The notes under the pieces were generated by a model. That model did not search any database and was not told where the DNA came from. It saw only the letters and a program-made list of their open reading frames with translations. From Bacteroidales bacterium UBA2712 (GTDB lineage: Bacteria > Bacteroidota > Bacteroidia > Bacteroidales > Paludibacteraceae): a stretch of DNA of 64,000 bases. Shown in pieces: positions 1-8,110 of the stretch. Positions within the stretch are counted from its first letter, which is position 1. The number at the start of each line of letters is the position of its first letter. The position numbers and the translations under genes were made by a program. The DNA is taken from assembly GCA_002354055.1 (NCBI GenBank), contig DEKW01000013.1, positions 1 through 64,000 on the forward strand, in the 5' to 3' direction.

Positions 1-1704
1 TTGGTCATGTACCGCGAAGTCAAGTCCGATACCTTCCGCACGCAGACACTCGGACGCATTCTGCGCATGGCGGTTCCTGGAGCAGACTTGAGCGGACATC
101 CGGCTCTCAAAACAGGTTATCTCTATACCAACTACCGCCGAAATGAGGTGCAAAACCCCAAAGACAGCACAGAGAACAGACCAAAAACCGCCATTTCCAA
201 ACTGAGCGTAGAGCAGCAGACTTCCGCCGCTTTGGAGCACTTTGGAACAGAGGTAGCGCGTACACTGTTTAACACCATTCCCTCGGCAAACCCCAATGAG
301 GTGTCCAAACAAGTGACGCAAGTGATGCCGCAGGTCATTCAAAAAGCACAAGAGACCGCGCAAAAGATACAGGAGATCCGCGATACCGAGCACGATTATC
401 ACAAGCGTGTAGAACGGATAGAGGCAGAGAAACAGAATCTGCAACATACCGTGGAAGCCGTTGTGCCATCGTTGTTTGCCGCCGAGGAACACCAAGAGCA
501 GAAAGAAGCTGCGATGCAGGCAATCATCCGTCAAGTAGCGCAAATGACAGCCGGAGTAGCCGGTGTGCGTGATCAGGATTTAGTGGTGGATCCTATTCTC
601 AAATCCGATTTTCAATCGCGTGGTGACTACGGCGATGTGGGACGTGCGAGTGATTTTCAATCATCGTTTATAGGTACGTTCAACCGCTATTTCGGTTCTT
701 CCGAAGAGAAGATTACGTCTCTCGACGAGCAGCGTCAGATGCTCAAATCGAAAAGTATTGACCCCGATGAGCGATATGAACGAAGTGTCATGGCAGACGC
801 ACATTTCCGTAATTACGACGAAGATGTCAATAATGAGTATGGACGCGATGTGATGGTGGAGGTTTCTAACAATGATGTGGAGAAACTCTTCAGTTATCGC
901 TGCTACGAGATTTTGCAGGAACAGACGGAAGATGATACCAAATTAGGCAACATTGCCCGTTCATGGGCACCTCTCAAAGAGGCTTTGCGACAGTGGTTCA
1001 CCATCGCCTTGCCGAGTTATTCCTATATCAGCCAATACAAGGTGTTCCTCAAAGATACAGACCGCAAAGAAAATAGTGTCTTCAAGCGTGTGATTGCGCA
1101 AGCCTTGCGGGAATATATCCCGATGCGTGACGAGGCGATGAAACGCAAAATGGAGCGCATAGCCGAGCAAGAAGCAGAAGTATTCACCATCAAAGCGCAA
1201 TACGCTTATACCGAGGATATGAAGGAGTTCCAACCGGCAGCTTTAAGTATCGTAAAGCCATTCCGTCTATTGGAAAACTACGCCGGACGGGAGAATGAGG
1301 TCAAGTTTATTCAGTTCCTTGAAAGTAATCCGACAAGCATCGAATGGTGGTTTAAGAACGGAACCGGAAAAGATGCATTGGGTATTCGTTATACGGATCA
1401 TGCCACCAACAAAGTGCGTATTTTCTATCCCGATTGGATTATCAAGTTCCGCGGGCAGGATAAACTCGGTATTTTCGACACGAAAGGTGGCTTCACGGCG
1501 AATGAATCAGAGGTAAAAGACAAAGCTGAATCGCTTGCTGCCAAAATAGCAAGTCTCAATGCCAATAAGCAAAAACGCTATATTTATGTTGGCGGTATTG
1601 TGATCCAGCAGGAAGGCTTGTGGCTGTATAATGATGAGCAAAACTACACCAACTATGCCGCCAACAAATCCATATGGAAGAATTTTCCGGATTTATTCAG
1701 GTAA
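1..1704 (+). CDS. Type III restriction-type helicase/endonuclease, C-terminal part
   Basis: The reading frame is open at the left edge of the window, so only the last 567 residues are present and the real start lies outside. Residues about 15-22 (QTLGRILR) match superfamily 2 helicase motif VI. The C-terminal region has a PD-(D/E)XK nuclease arrangement, with D478 in FYPDW and D493-T494-K495 in FDTKGG. This order (helicase, long helical spacer, nuclease) fits the Res subunit of type III restriction systems or a related DEAD/DEAH helicase-nuclease. The matching methyltransferase would be expected to the left of the window. A coiled-coil-like charged stretch lies at about residues 95-150. The family assignment is fairly sure; whether it is a true type III R-M subunit cannot be settled without the missing half. 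Confidence 0.8.
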   Translation: MVMYREVKSDTFRTQTLGRILRMAVPGADLSGHPALKTGYLYTNYRRNEVQNPKDSTENRPKTAISKLSVEQQTSAALEHFGTEVARTLFNTIPSANPNEVSKQVTQVMPQVIQKAQETAQKIQEIRDTEHDYHKRVERIEAEKQNLQHTVEAVVPSLFAAEEHQEQKEAAMQAIIRQVAQMTAGVAGVRDQDLVVDPILKSDFQSRGDYGDVGRASDFQSSFIGTFNRYFGSSEEKITSLDEQRQMLKSKSIDPDERYERSVMADAHFRNYDEDVNNEYGRDVMVEVSNNDVEKLFSYRCYEILQEQTEDDTKLGNIARSWAPLKEALRQWFTIALPSYSYISQYKVFLKDTDRKENSVFKRVIAQALREYIPMRDEAMKRKMERIAEQEAEVFTIKAQYAYTEDMKEFQPAALSIVKPFRLLENYAGRENEVKFIQFLESNPTSIEWWFKNGTGKDALGIRYTDHATNKVRIFYPDWIIKFRGQDKLGIFDTKGGFTANESEVKDKAESLAAKIASLNANKQKRYIYVGGIVIQQEGLWLYNDEQNYTNYAANKSIWKNFPDLFR

Positions 1705-1814
1705 TCCCGTTCCACTATGACCGTGCGTTAGGGCGGTTATATGCCATGCGTAATTATTTTCTATGGAACAGTTGTGTTGACCGCGAGTATATCTCCGTAT
1801 ATGAGGAGGAGTGA
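1674..1814 (+). CDS. Possible small overlapping protein (46 aa)
   Basis: An ATG at 1674 opens a frame that overlaps the last 31 bases of the restriction-type gene in another frame and runs to TGA at 1812-1814. The product is acidic and aromatic-rich (it begins MEEFSGFIQVIPFHYD and ends EYISVYEEE), a composition unlike random out-of-frame translation. Translational coupling to the upstream gene is plausible. I recognise no family. It may instead be the eroded remnant of a gene, so confidence is low. Confidence 0.3.
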   Translation: MEEFSGFIQVIPFHYDRALGRLYAMRNYFLWNSCVDREYISVYEEE

Positions 1815-1892
1815 CGGAAGATTAAAACAGGTCACAAATCCATCAGTGACGTCCGTAATGGTAACTGGAAACGGAAATGAAGGCTAAATAGA

Positions 1893-1924
1893 GGCTAATT
1901 AGGGCGAATTGAAAAAAAGATCAA
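1893..1924. repeat. 32-bp direct repeat, left copy, flanking the AbiE module
   Basis: This stretch matches 3480-3511 at 30 of 32 positions; the core GGCTAATTAGGGCGAATTG is identical. Just upstream, 1881-1902 holds two more GGCTAAa/tTAG units at an 11-bp pitch. The two 32-bp copies bracket the abiEi/abiEii pair. They could be a target-site duplication or recombination scar, or two copies of a regulator binding site; see the copy at 3480. Confidence 0.7.
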
Positions 1925-1953
1925 ATGTAATCTTTGAAATCGTTTCCAAATTT

Positions 1954-2736
1954 CTATGAGATACCCAAGATCTCCAAGAAATGAAGAATCTGCTCGCTTT
2001 TGCGGGGCTCAAAGAGCAGATGCTCAAAATCACGCTGCTTGGTTTTGAGGTCCGTATGAGCGATGGTTTCCTGGAGTTGCGTACGTAGTTGCTCTTCGGA
2101 TTCTATTCCGTGGCGTTGCTTTAAGAATGCGTAGTCCGGTTTCGTGCGTTGCCACAAGAAAAGGACATCGTAAAAATCACGGCCTTTCTGACGAGTCAAC
2201 AGAGCCGATAGTTTCATGGACAAGAGAATGCTAATCGGTGGAACAGGAACTGGGAAATAAAAACCTAAGCGACTGATTGTCGCCATTTCACGCGGATAAC
2301 TGATACCTTGATCTTGTGCCTCTATCTTCATTAAGAATCGTTCTTCCCGATGACCCGTTAGTTGAAGCGAGAAGAGCAGTTCCGGAAAATATACATTTCG
2401 ACGAAAAGCCGTCAAGTTCGGATTCTCTTTATCGCGTGCCTCTACTGTTAAGCCCTGTAGCATCAGATAGCGCATTAAACCGTCTGTCATTTGGACGAAA
2501 TCCTCTTGGCTCAGGTTCTTGCAATCAAAGTCCAAATCCTCGGAGAAACGGTCAATACCATGTATCAGCCGCAAGTTCGTGCCGCCGATAAAAGCTAATT
2601 TGTCAGACCATGCCGACTGAGAAATCCATTCCATCGCCAGACACTCAATATATTCCTTGAGCAAATGCTTCTGAAAGTTGGCATTATTGGCAATCTGCGG
2701 CGGATAGAAACCGCGTATGTACGTTAAATCAATCAT
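1954..2736 (-). CDS. abiEii: AbiEii-type nucleotidyltransferase toxin
   Basis: This 260-residue protein has the nucleotidyltransferase signature of the AbiEii/toxin family: GGTNLR at residues 51-56 and RFSEDLDF at 63-70, with D68 and D70 as the likely metal ligands. Family members are toxins of type IV-class abortive infection systems and transfer nucleotides to RNA targets such as tRNA. The gene starts 4 bases inside the end of the upstream antitoxin-like gene, an ATGA-type overlap typical of coupled toxin-antitoxin pairs. The length is normal for the family and the frame is intact. The role in phage defence is inferred from the family and from the neighbouring restriction-type gene. Confidence 0.85.
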   Translation of the reverse strand: MIDLTYIRGFYPPQIANNANFQKHLLKEYIECLAMEWISQSAWSDKLAFIGGTNLRLIHGIDRFSEDLDFDCKNLSQEDFVQMTDGLMRYLMLQGLTVEARDKENPNLTAFRRNVYFPELLFSLQLTGHREERFLMKIEAQDQGISYPREMATISRLGFYFPVPVPPISILLSMKLSALLTRQKGRDFYDVLFLWQRTKPDYAFLKQRHGIESEEQLRTQLQETIAHTDLKTKQRDFEHLLFEPRKSEQILHFLEILGIS

Positions 2737-3350
2737 AATCCGTGTGTTTTGAGCATGAGTTGTACCCGCTTGGTGATTATCGGACTTCCAATGCGAGTAG
2801 AATATTCGATAAGCCGTTCCTTATCTAACTCGTTGAGCATGAAATCTTCGTCCAAACGCAACTCACGCATCTCTTCTTCCGTCGAATACTGCGGATAGAG
2901 GTAAAGCAGGTCAATCAGCGCTTTCTCCGGCGTGGCTAATAGATAGGTCTTTCCGTCGGATAGTTGCTTTGGTTCGTAGCCCCAGAAGAGAGAAGGCTTG
3001 ATCGTTTGGTAGCTATAAGACGCAAAGACGTTCTCAAACTGTGCTGTCTTACGCGTAGTGATACTCGTAATGGCTACCACTGCTTCCGGGATAATTCCAT
3101 AGAACGATAAAGCGGTATGCAAGCTGATATACGAGGGGGTATAGATCTTTGACGCTAAATAGCGTGCGTAATCCGGCTTGTTCACATAATCCGCAAAGGC
3201 GTACCAACCCTGCCGCAACGGAACGATATAGCCCGCTTTCTGCCATTCGGAATAGTTCCGGCGGTTAAATGTCGGATATATAGCCCTCACTTGTGATGTA
3301 GAAAAACAAGCCAAATGATGCCACTGATTATAAAACGATTGATAAGTCAT
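2733..3350 (-). CDS. abiEi: AbiEi-type antitoxin / transcriptional regulator
   Basis: A 205-residue protein with an N-terminal winged-helix-like segment (about residues 18-55, containing VRAIYPTFNRRNYSEWQKAG) followed by the AbiEi-like body (YISLHTALSFYGIIPE near residue 75-90). AbiEi antitoxins neutralise AbiEii and repress their own promoter. It is the first gene of a two-gene operon with abiEii, overlapping it by 4 bases, and is read from a well-formed promoter at 3412-3443. The ATG at 3348-3350 is the only sensible start. Confidence 0.8.
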   Translation of the reverse strand: MTYQSFYNQWHHLACFSTSQVRAIYPTFNRRNYSEWQKAGYIVPLRQGWYAFADYVNKPDYARYLASKIYTPSYISLHTALSFYGIIPEAVVAITSITTRKTAQFENVFASYSYQTIKPSLFWGYEPKQLSDGKTYLLATPEKALIDLLYLYPQYSTEEEMRELRLDEDFMLNELDKERLIEYSTRIGSPIITKRVQLMLKTHGL

Positions 3351-3411
3351 AAATACAAGTTTTATTTCTGTAATGTAATGAAATTATCACACTATAGAAA
3401 CAAATCCGCTG

Positions 3412-3443
3412 CAAAGGTACAACAAAAGTTTGACATACACAAA
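3412..3443 (-). promoter_or_regulatory. Promoter of the abiE operon
   Basis: On the minus strand, TTTG (3440-3443) and TACCTTTG (3412-3419) are separated by 20 bp, an exact fit to the Bacteroidetes -33/-7 promoter. The -33 box continues as TTTGTGTATGTC, the extended form seen at several other promoters here. The 5' leader is about 50-60 nt. Confidence 0.75.
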
Positions 3444-3479
3444 TATTTTTCATTAAAAATGCAAAATTAATACCTTTAT

Positions 3480-3511
3480 GGCTAATTAGGGCGAATTGCA
3501 AAAAAGATTAA
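3480..3511. repeat. 32-bp direct repeat, right copy, and operator-like motif
   Basis: This is the second copy of the repeat at 1893-1924. It lies about 30 bp upstream of the -33 region of the promoter for the small leucine-rich-repeat operon. A related GGGCTAATTAAGGCTAATAAG motif (8181-8201) sits at the same place in the divergent promoter region of the AAA+ gene, which suggests that the unit GGCTAATTA is a regulator binding site. Confidence 0.65.
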
Positions 3512-3517
3512 CTTTTA

Positions 3518-3549
3518 TTTTTTAATTTGAAAATAAAGTATTATCTTTG
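3518..3549 (+). promoter_or_regulatory. Promoter of the leucine-rich-repeat operon
   Basis: The -7 box is TATCTTTG (3542-3549). The -33 position holds TTTT (3518-3521) at 20 bp spacing, inside the run AACTTTTATTTTTTAATTT (3510-3528). The same AACTTyTATTTTTTAAT block precedes the two promoters around 8.1-8.2 kb, while the other promoters of the window lack it. Confidence 0.65.
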
Positions 3550-3615
3550 CCGTGCAAAATCGGAAAGTGCCCAATGCCGGACAAAAACGGGCGAAATTTT
3601 TAAAATTTAATAACT

Positions 3616-3783
3616 ATGGCTTATATTGATAAGTTAGGAGTAAAGTTCTCCGATGACAAAAAAACGTTAGTTAGCTGTCCTGAAAAATCTTTTGTAAATG
3701 TGCAACCGGATATGGATACTCTTGCTAAAATGATAAGAGAAGCTTGGGATGCACACATACAAGAGAAAAAGGGGAAAAAATGA
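3616..3783 (+). CDS. Small BspA/LRR_5-like protein (55 aa)
   Basis: ATG at 3616 follows an A/T-rich leader of about 60 nt after the promoter and the frame ends with TGA at 3781-3783. The segment GVKFSDDKKTLVSCPE (residues 8-23) resembles the linker unit of BspA-type leucine-rich repeats, in which a GVxFSxDxKTLxxCP turn precedes a repeat. The protein is far too short to form a solenoid, so it is either a genuine small protein or a shed fragment of such a gene. It ends 10 bases before the next gene, which also carries LRR_5 units, so the two are very probably cotranscribed. Confidence 0.6.
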   Translation: MAYIDKLGVKFSDDKKTLVSCPEKSFVNVQPDMDTLAKMIREAWDAHIQEKKGKK

Positions 3784-3793
3784 CAAATAAAGT

Positions 3794-4864
3794 ATGTCGG
3801 AAAGGAGAGAATATAGACAGGGGCGATATGTTTATCTATTAGACGACAACGACCATACCGCCTGGATTAAACATGGGCATATCGGTAGGTGCAAGACTTA
3901 CCGAATCCCCTCCTCTGTAAATATAGAAGGAGTACGTTTTACCGTTACTTCCGTAGAACTGGGAGCTTATAAGTGTCCGCGTACGTTGCAGCATCTGATT
4001 TTTCCGGATACGATTGACTATATTGACGAGGATGAGTTTAGCCACTTGCCGAATCTCCGTAGTGTGTATATAGGCAAAGGAGTGCAATACCTGAACAACT
4101 GGCATTTCCGTTGTTGCCCGAAGTTGCATACCATTACGATTGACAGGCACAATCCGTATCTCAGAATACAAGACGGATTGGTGTTAACGCAAGATGGAAC
4201 GACCTTGCTGCGGAGCCTGTTCCGGCGTAGAGAACTCATTATCCCGGAAGGAGTGACGCGTGTAGAAAAAGTCGCATTCTGGTATGATGACAAACTGGAA
4301 AGTATAACCTTTCCAACTTCAATATGTGAAATAGGCGATAGCAGCTTCTCAGACATTCCGAACCTGAAAAAGGTAGTTATCCCTAAGGGAACGGAAAAAC
4401 GAATGTGCAAAATCGTATCGGAACTTCTGCTGATTGCCTTATTGGTGTTGGGCAGTTGTTCCCATCCATGCCAGGTGCAAACTTCGGAAGCTGTTCTGCA
4501 GAGCTTTTATAATTGCTCAACGGTAGATTGGGCATTGATAGACACGCTTTATTACCGCCCGTACAACTGCGACTGGCCGGACGAGATAGGAGCACAAATA
4601 CATCCCAACTTCCCGCCCGAATATTCAGCAAGATACTGGCATCGACTGCAAAATGCCAAGACCTATCTTCACCAGCAGACTTTGCCTCTCCGATCAGGTG
4701 CCTCCGAGGAGTTCGTAAATCAACTGAACCGCACCGAATCGGCCATGGACAGCGTATTTGTCCATATTGTCAGCCAGGAATATTACATGCGTATCTTCGT
4801 GGATTGCTACGAAGAAATCATGCCGCAGGAAGTAACAAAATGCTTTGAGAAACGCCAAAAGTGA
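3794..4864 (+). CDS. LRR_5 protein with an internal lipoprotein-like signal
   Basis: The 356-residue frame has two unlike halves. Residues about 25-200 are BspA-type leucine-rich repeats (repeated motifs such as LQHLIFPDTIDYIDEDEF and LESITFPTSICEIGDSSF), ending in the usual VVIPKGTEKR cap. Immediately after, residues 204-222 read as a lipoprotein signal peptide, with M204, a hydrophobic run and the lipobox LGSC222. The remaining 130 residues match nothing I recognise. The in-frame ATG at 4403 is preceded by the purine stretch AAGGGAACGG and could start a separate 153-residue lipoprotein. The frame may therefore be a fusion of two genes, or one message giving a cytosolic LRR protein and a lipoprotein. 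Confidence 0.7.
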   Translation: MSERREYRQGRYVYLLDDNDHTAWIKHGHIGRCKTYRIPSSVNIEGVRFTVTSVELGAYKCPRTLQHLIFPDTIDYIDEDEFSHLPNLRSVYIGKGVQYLNNWHFRCCPKLHTITIDRHNPYLRIQDGLVLTQDGTTLLRSLFRRRELIIPEGVTRVEKVAFWYDDKLESITFPTSICEIGDSSFSDIPNLKKVVIPKGTEKRMCKIVSELLLIALLVLGSCSHPCQVQTSEAVLQSFYNCSTVDWALIDTLYYRPYNCDWPDEIGAQIHPNFPPEYSARYWHRLQNAKTYLHQQTLPLRSGASEEFVNQLNRTESAMDSVFVHIVSQEYYMRIFVDCYEEIMPQEVTKCFEKRQK

Positions 4865-4870
4865 ATACAA

Positions 4871-5428
4871 ATGACGACCCAAGAGAATGATAATGAAATA
4901 TCTACCTTTGAAGGTACGCTGAAGCGAGCCAGGGAAGGGAATGCCTTGAGCCAAAACTTATTGGGGATTTGGATTCTGCACTCCCAATTGCCGGAAGGTG
5001 TGCAGGTCGATGAAGATCCGTTCGAATTGATCCGATTGTCCGCCGAGCAAGGTTTTGCCGCTGCCCAATACAATATGGGCGTCATCAATGAGACGGGCTG
5101 TTTGGGAGGAAAAGTAGTAGATACCGAAGAACAGAAGCAAGCCTTTGAGTGGTATCGCAAAGCAGCAAATCAAGGATGTGCAGAAGCGATGACATCGGTA
5201 GGATGGTGCCTCTACAAAGGGATCGGCGTAGAATCGAATCTGTCTGACGCTCTTTCGTGGCTGAAAGAAGCAGCAACTAAAGGAGATTTGCGCGGGCAAC
5301 TGCTATTGGCGGAGATTTATGCAAAGGATGAACGCTGCTACGATAAGGATGAGGCTTTATACTGGTTCTGCCAACTCGCCAAACACGAATCACTTCGTAC
5401 ACCCGAATTAATAGGATATGCATTTTAA
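4871..5428 (+). CDS. Sel1-like repeat protein
   Basis: A 185-residue protein made of Sel1 (SLR) helical repeats: units of the form A-x-Q-x-x-M-G-x(n)-G are seen around residues 55-75 (AAAQYNMGVINETG), 100-120 (AEAMTSVGWCLYKGIGV) and 130-150. SLR proteins are alpha-solenoids that mediate protein contacts. No signal peptide is present, so it should be cytosolic. It follows the LRR gene by 6 bases and lies 11 bases before the esterase gene, so all are likely on one transcript. Its partner is unknown. Confidence 0.75.
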   Translation: MTTQENDNEISTFEGTLKRAREGNALSQNLLGIWILHSQLPEGVQVDEDPFELIRLSAEQGFAAAQYNMGVINETGCLGGKVVDTEEQKQAFEWYRKAANQGCAEAMTSVGWCLYKGIGVESNLSDALSWLKEAATKGDLRGQLLLAEIYAKDERCYDKDEALYWFCQLAKHESLRTPELIGYAF

Positions 5429-5439
5429 ATTATACAACT

Positions 5440-6066
5440 ATGAAAGAACCTATAACACTCAATTATGGCACTCCGGCACAAAAGCCGTACGCATTGTATA
5501 TTCACGGCTTAGGTTCCAGCGCAGCATCAGGAACCAAATCTTCCTTGGCGCGCAGTCTGGACGGTTATGAATGGCTTGCGCCAGAAATAACGCATAACCC
5601 GTTTGAATCGCTGGATATCCTCAATGAGTGGATTGCAGCCTTTCAACCGGCTCTTATCGCCGGCACATCGATGGGCGGATTGTTGGCAATGTATGTCAAC
5701 AGTCCGAATGCCATCAAAGTAGCCGTCAATCCATGTATTGAGATTGAACGGGTACTTCGTAAGATTGGCTATGGCAAGCATCCATATCTGCAACCGAGGG
5801 AAAATGGCGAGATCGAATATACTATCGACGAACCGATGATTCGGCAGTTTATCTCGTTCCGTGAGACCAATACACCTAGCCTCGGAACACGGAACATCGC
5901 GCTTTTCTCTACGGACGATGAACTGATCGGTCACGAGTTCTCGAAGAAAAATGCCGCACTCCTGGAGTCCTTGGGCTACGAGATCTATTGGAATGCCAAA
6001 TTCGGACATCGCTGTAACGAGCAAGCAGCCAAACAAATCAAGAATATTCTAACAGGAAACTTATGA
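5440..6066 (+). CDS. Alpha/beta hydrolase, YqiA/UPF0227-like esterase
   Basis: A compact 208-residue alpha/beta hydrolase. The oxyanion-hole segment YIHGLGSS lies at residues 20-27, the nucleophile S77 is in GTSMGG (75-80), the likely acid is D159 or D160 in FSTDDE, and H190 in FGHRCNE completes the triad. The small size and the GTSMGG elbow fit the YqiA/YcfP esterase group. No export signal is seen. The next small gene begins 4 bases inside its 3' end, indicating translational coupling. Confidence 0.75.
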   Translation: MKEPITLNYGTPAQKPYALYIHGLGSSAASGTKSSLARSLDGYEWLAPEITHNPFESLDILNEWIAAFQPALIAGTSMGGLLAMYVNSPNAIKVAVNPCIEIERVLRKIGYGKHPYLQPRENGEIEYTIDEPMIRQFISFRETNTPSLGTRNIALFSTDDELIGHEFSKKNAALLESLGYEIYWNAKFGHRCNEQAAKQIKNILTGNL

Positions 6067-6302
6067 CAAAAGAACTTCTTCAAGTCGTTTATGATAACGG
6101 TCTTTTATGGTATCTGCTACGCGGGGTGAATGACTGTCTATCGGATAGTGTAGATGATACCTCTGCAAAAAAAACAGCAGAAGAGATCCTATCTCTCCTG
6201 CCGGAAATACATATGGATGAGACTACTCGAGCCAAGATGGAAACCTATCTGCACGGCATCATCCATTGTGAGACAATCGATGCAGAAACACTCTTAGCGT
6301 AA
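6063..6302 (+). CDS. Conserved-looking small protein of unknown function (79 aa)
   Basis: A 79-residue acidic, helical protein with no motif I recognise. It overlaps the esterase gene by ATGA and ends the rightward operon that starts at 3616. The leftward AAA+ gene ends 20 bases further on, so the two transcripts converge here. The coupling to the esterase suggests a joint role, but nothing in the sequence names it. Confidence 0.6.
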   Translation: MTKELLQVVYDNGLLWYLLRGVNDCLSDSVDDTSAKKTAEEILSLLPEIHMDETTRAKMETYLHGIIHCETIDAETLLA

Positions 6303-6322
6303 TCGTCACAACTCCCGCCGCA

Positions 6323-8068
6323 TCAGCAAAAGCCGATGGGACGGGTTTGATTTTTGTTCAGATACTCGCTGTCGCAAGCCTGGCGAATTTTGTTCAGATC
6401 TCTGCCTTCCTCCGGAAACAGGATGGCATTCACTATTTGCTTGCGGGCAATATTCTCAATCTGGCCGCCGGAGAAAGCATACTGCTTCGCGAGTGTCCAG
6501 GCATCCTCTTCGCTGATTTCCGGCAACATAGCTTGCCAGATATGCCGGCTCTCCTCCGGTGTGGGTTTGAGAAACTCTACTTTGTAGAGGAACCGACGGT
6601 CGAACGCTCCATCCAGATTCTGCGTAAGGTTTGTTGTCGCAATCAGGATGCCGTCGAAGTTTTCCATCTCCTGCAAGAGGATGTTCTGCATCGTGTTCTC
6701 CATCTGATCCACCGAGTGCTCCACATTCGTCATACGCACGCCGAGCAGGGCGTCTGCTTCATTGAGGAGGAGAATAGGTGTCTGATCACTCTCCTTACAA
6801 ATCCGACGGTAGCGCGTGAAGATCTGCTTCACGTTCTTCTCGCTCTCGCCGACAAACTTATCGCGCATCTGGGACATATCTACCTGCATGATATCGCGCC
6901 CTGTTTTACGGGCTATTTGCAGAACGGTTTCGGTCTTGCCGGTTCCAGGCGTACCATAGAAAAGACACGCGAAACCTTTGCGCATACCATGCGCCTCCAG
7001 GCTCTCCTGCACTTGCCGGAACTTCTCCTGCGAGAGCAAGTTCTCCAGCTCAGAAACCTGTCTGGTGGTCTTTGTCGGATAAAAAAGAGCCTTCTTGCTG
7101 ATACTTTCCGCATCAATCACGCCTTGTTTGGTGCTTTTCACAGTAACAGGACACAGTTCGCTCATCAGATCATTGGCTGCGCGGCGTGAAAGACACCACT
7201 CATTCGCATTGGCTAATTCTCCTCCTGCGGGTTCAAGAATCGATTTCGTGAGCAGTTCGTGTTTGTTACTGCGGAAAAGTCGCAGCTGCGAAAGACCGCG
7301 CCGCATGTCAAAAAACTCCCGGAACTCATCACTATCCATCGTAAATTTAGGGCTGTAATAATATCCTGTGCAGACATAGATAAGAATTATCCAGCTCTCT
7401 TTGGAAAGGGCGTATTCGTTTATTTGTTGGCAGAAACCAAGCTGCATATTGGCTGCAATCATAGCAGAAGTGGTTTCGTAGGCTTCGTGTATATCGATGT
7501 CATCACTCCGATAGGAGGATATCACTTGGAAAAGCTCGTCCATCAGCTGATCTCCGTTCATATTGCTATAGTCCAGTGGCTCTACATTTTGGTTTGCCTG
7601 AAACGCAGTAATGACACGGATAGGGATCTGGTAGCACACCACTTTGTTTTTATTATATCTGCGCTCGGAGAGATACTTCTTATCGCGCAGGACGGCAATA
7701 TCCTGATAACAAGACATGATGGAAAGATTGCTGCAACCGAGGTTCTTTGCCAGTTGCTTCGTCTCAATGCTATCGTCGGGAAACTGGTCTACAAACTCCG
7801 CGAGCAAGAATGCCTGCAACGGAGTGATGTTCAAGCGATTACCTAATTCGGTCGCGTAGAACGCCATGATAGGGCGCTTGATTTGTTGTTTGGGAGAGCC
7901 GTTATTTTCCGCCATGTTCGCCATGTGCTCCATCAGTTCCATGAGACACATGTCATTCAGATCCTCATCGGCGGACAAGGACTCAAAGCACTTTTGAGAA
8001 CTTTTTAAAGATTTGGTGGCCGTCTTACCGTAGTTTTCTGCTAACCATTCACTGAATTTCTTTTCCAT
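6323..8068 (-). CDS. AAA+ ATPase with N-terminal helix-turn-helix-like region
   Basis: A 581-residue protein whose C-terminal third is a classic AAA module: Walker A GTPGTGKT (372-379), a Walker B-like ILLLNEAD (432-439), sensor 1 ATTN (477-480) and arginine finger candidates R491/R492 in FDRRF. The Walker B has Asn at position 436, where Asp is usual, while the catalytic Glu437 is kept. Residues about 80-155 look like a winged helix (ITPLQAFLLAEFVDQ, then LGCSNLSIMSCYQDI). It could be an ATP-driven remodeller with a DNA- or protein-binding head. An AGGAGG Shine-Dalgarno sequence lies 5 bases before the ATG (complement of 8074-8079), which is unusual here. Confidence 0.7.
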   Translation of the reverse strand: MEKKFSEWLAENYGKTATKSLKSSQKCFESLSADEDLNDMCLMELMEHMANMAENNGSPKQQIKRPIMAFYATELGNRLNITPLQAFLLAEFVDQFPDDSIETKQLAKNLGCSNLSIMSCYQDIAVLRDKKYLSERRYNKNKVVCYQIPIRVITAFQANQNVEPLDYSNMNGDQLMDELFQVISSYRSDDIDIHEAYETTSAMIAANMQLGFCQQINEYALSKESWIILIYVCTGYYYSPKFTMDSDEFREFFDMRRGLSQLRLFRSNKHELLTKSILEPAGGELANANEWCLSRRAANDLMSELCPVTVKSTKQGVIDAESISKKALFYPTKTTRQVSELENLLSQEKFRQVQESLEAHGMRKGFACLFYGTPGTGKTETVLQIARKTGRDIMQVDMSQMRDKFVGESEKNVKQIFTRYRRICKESDQTPILLLNEADALLGVRMTNVEHSVDQMENTMQNILLQEMENFDGILIATTNLTQNLDGAFDRRFLYKVEFLKPTPEESRHIWQAMLPEISEEDAWTLAKQYAFSGGQIENIARKQIVNAILFPEEGRDLNKIRQACDSEYLNKNQTRPIGFC

Positions 8069-8110
8069 ATCTACCTCCTGATTTTAAATTGTAAAACTGA
8101 ATTTTCGCCG

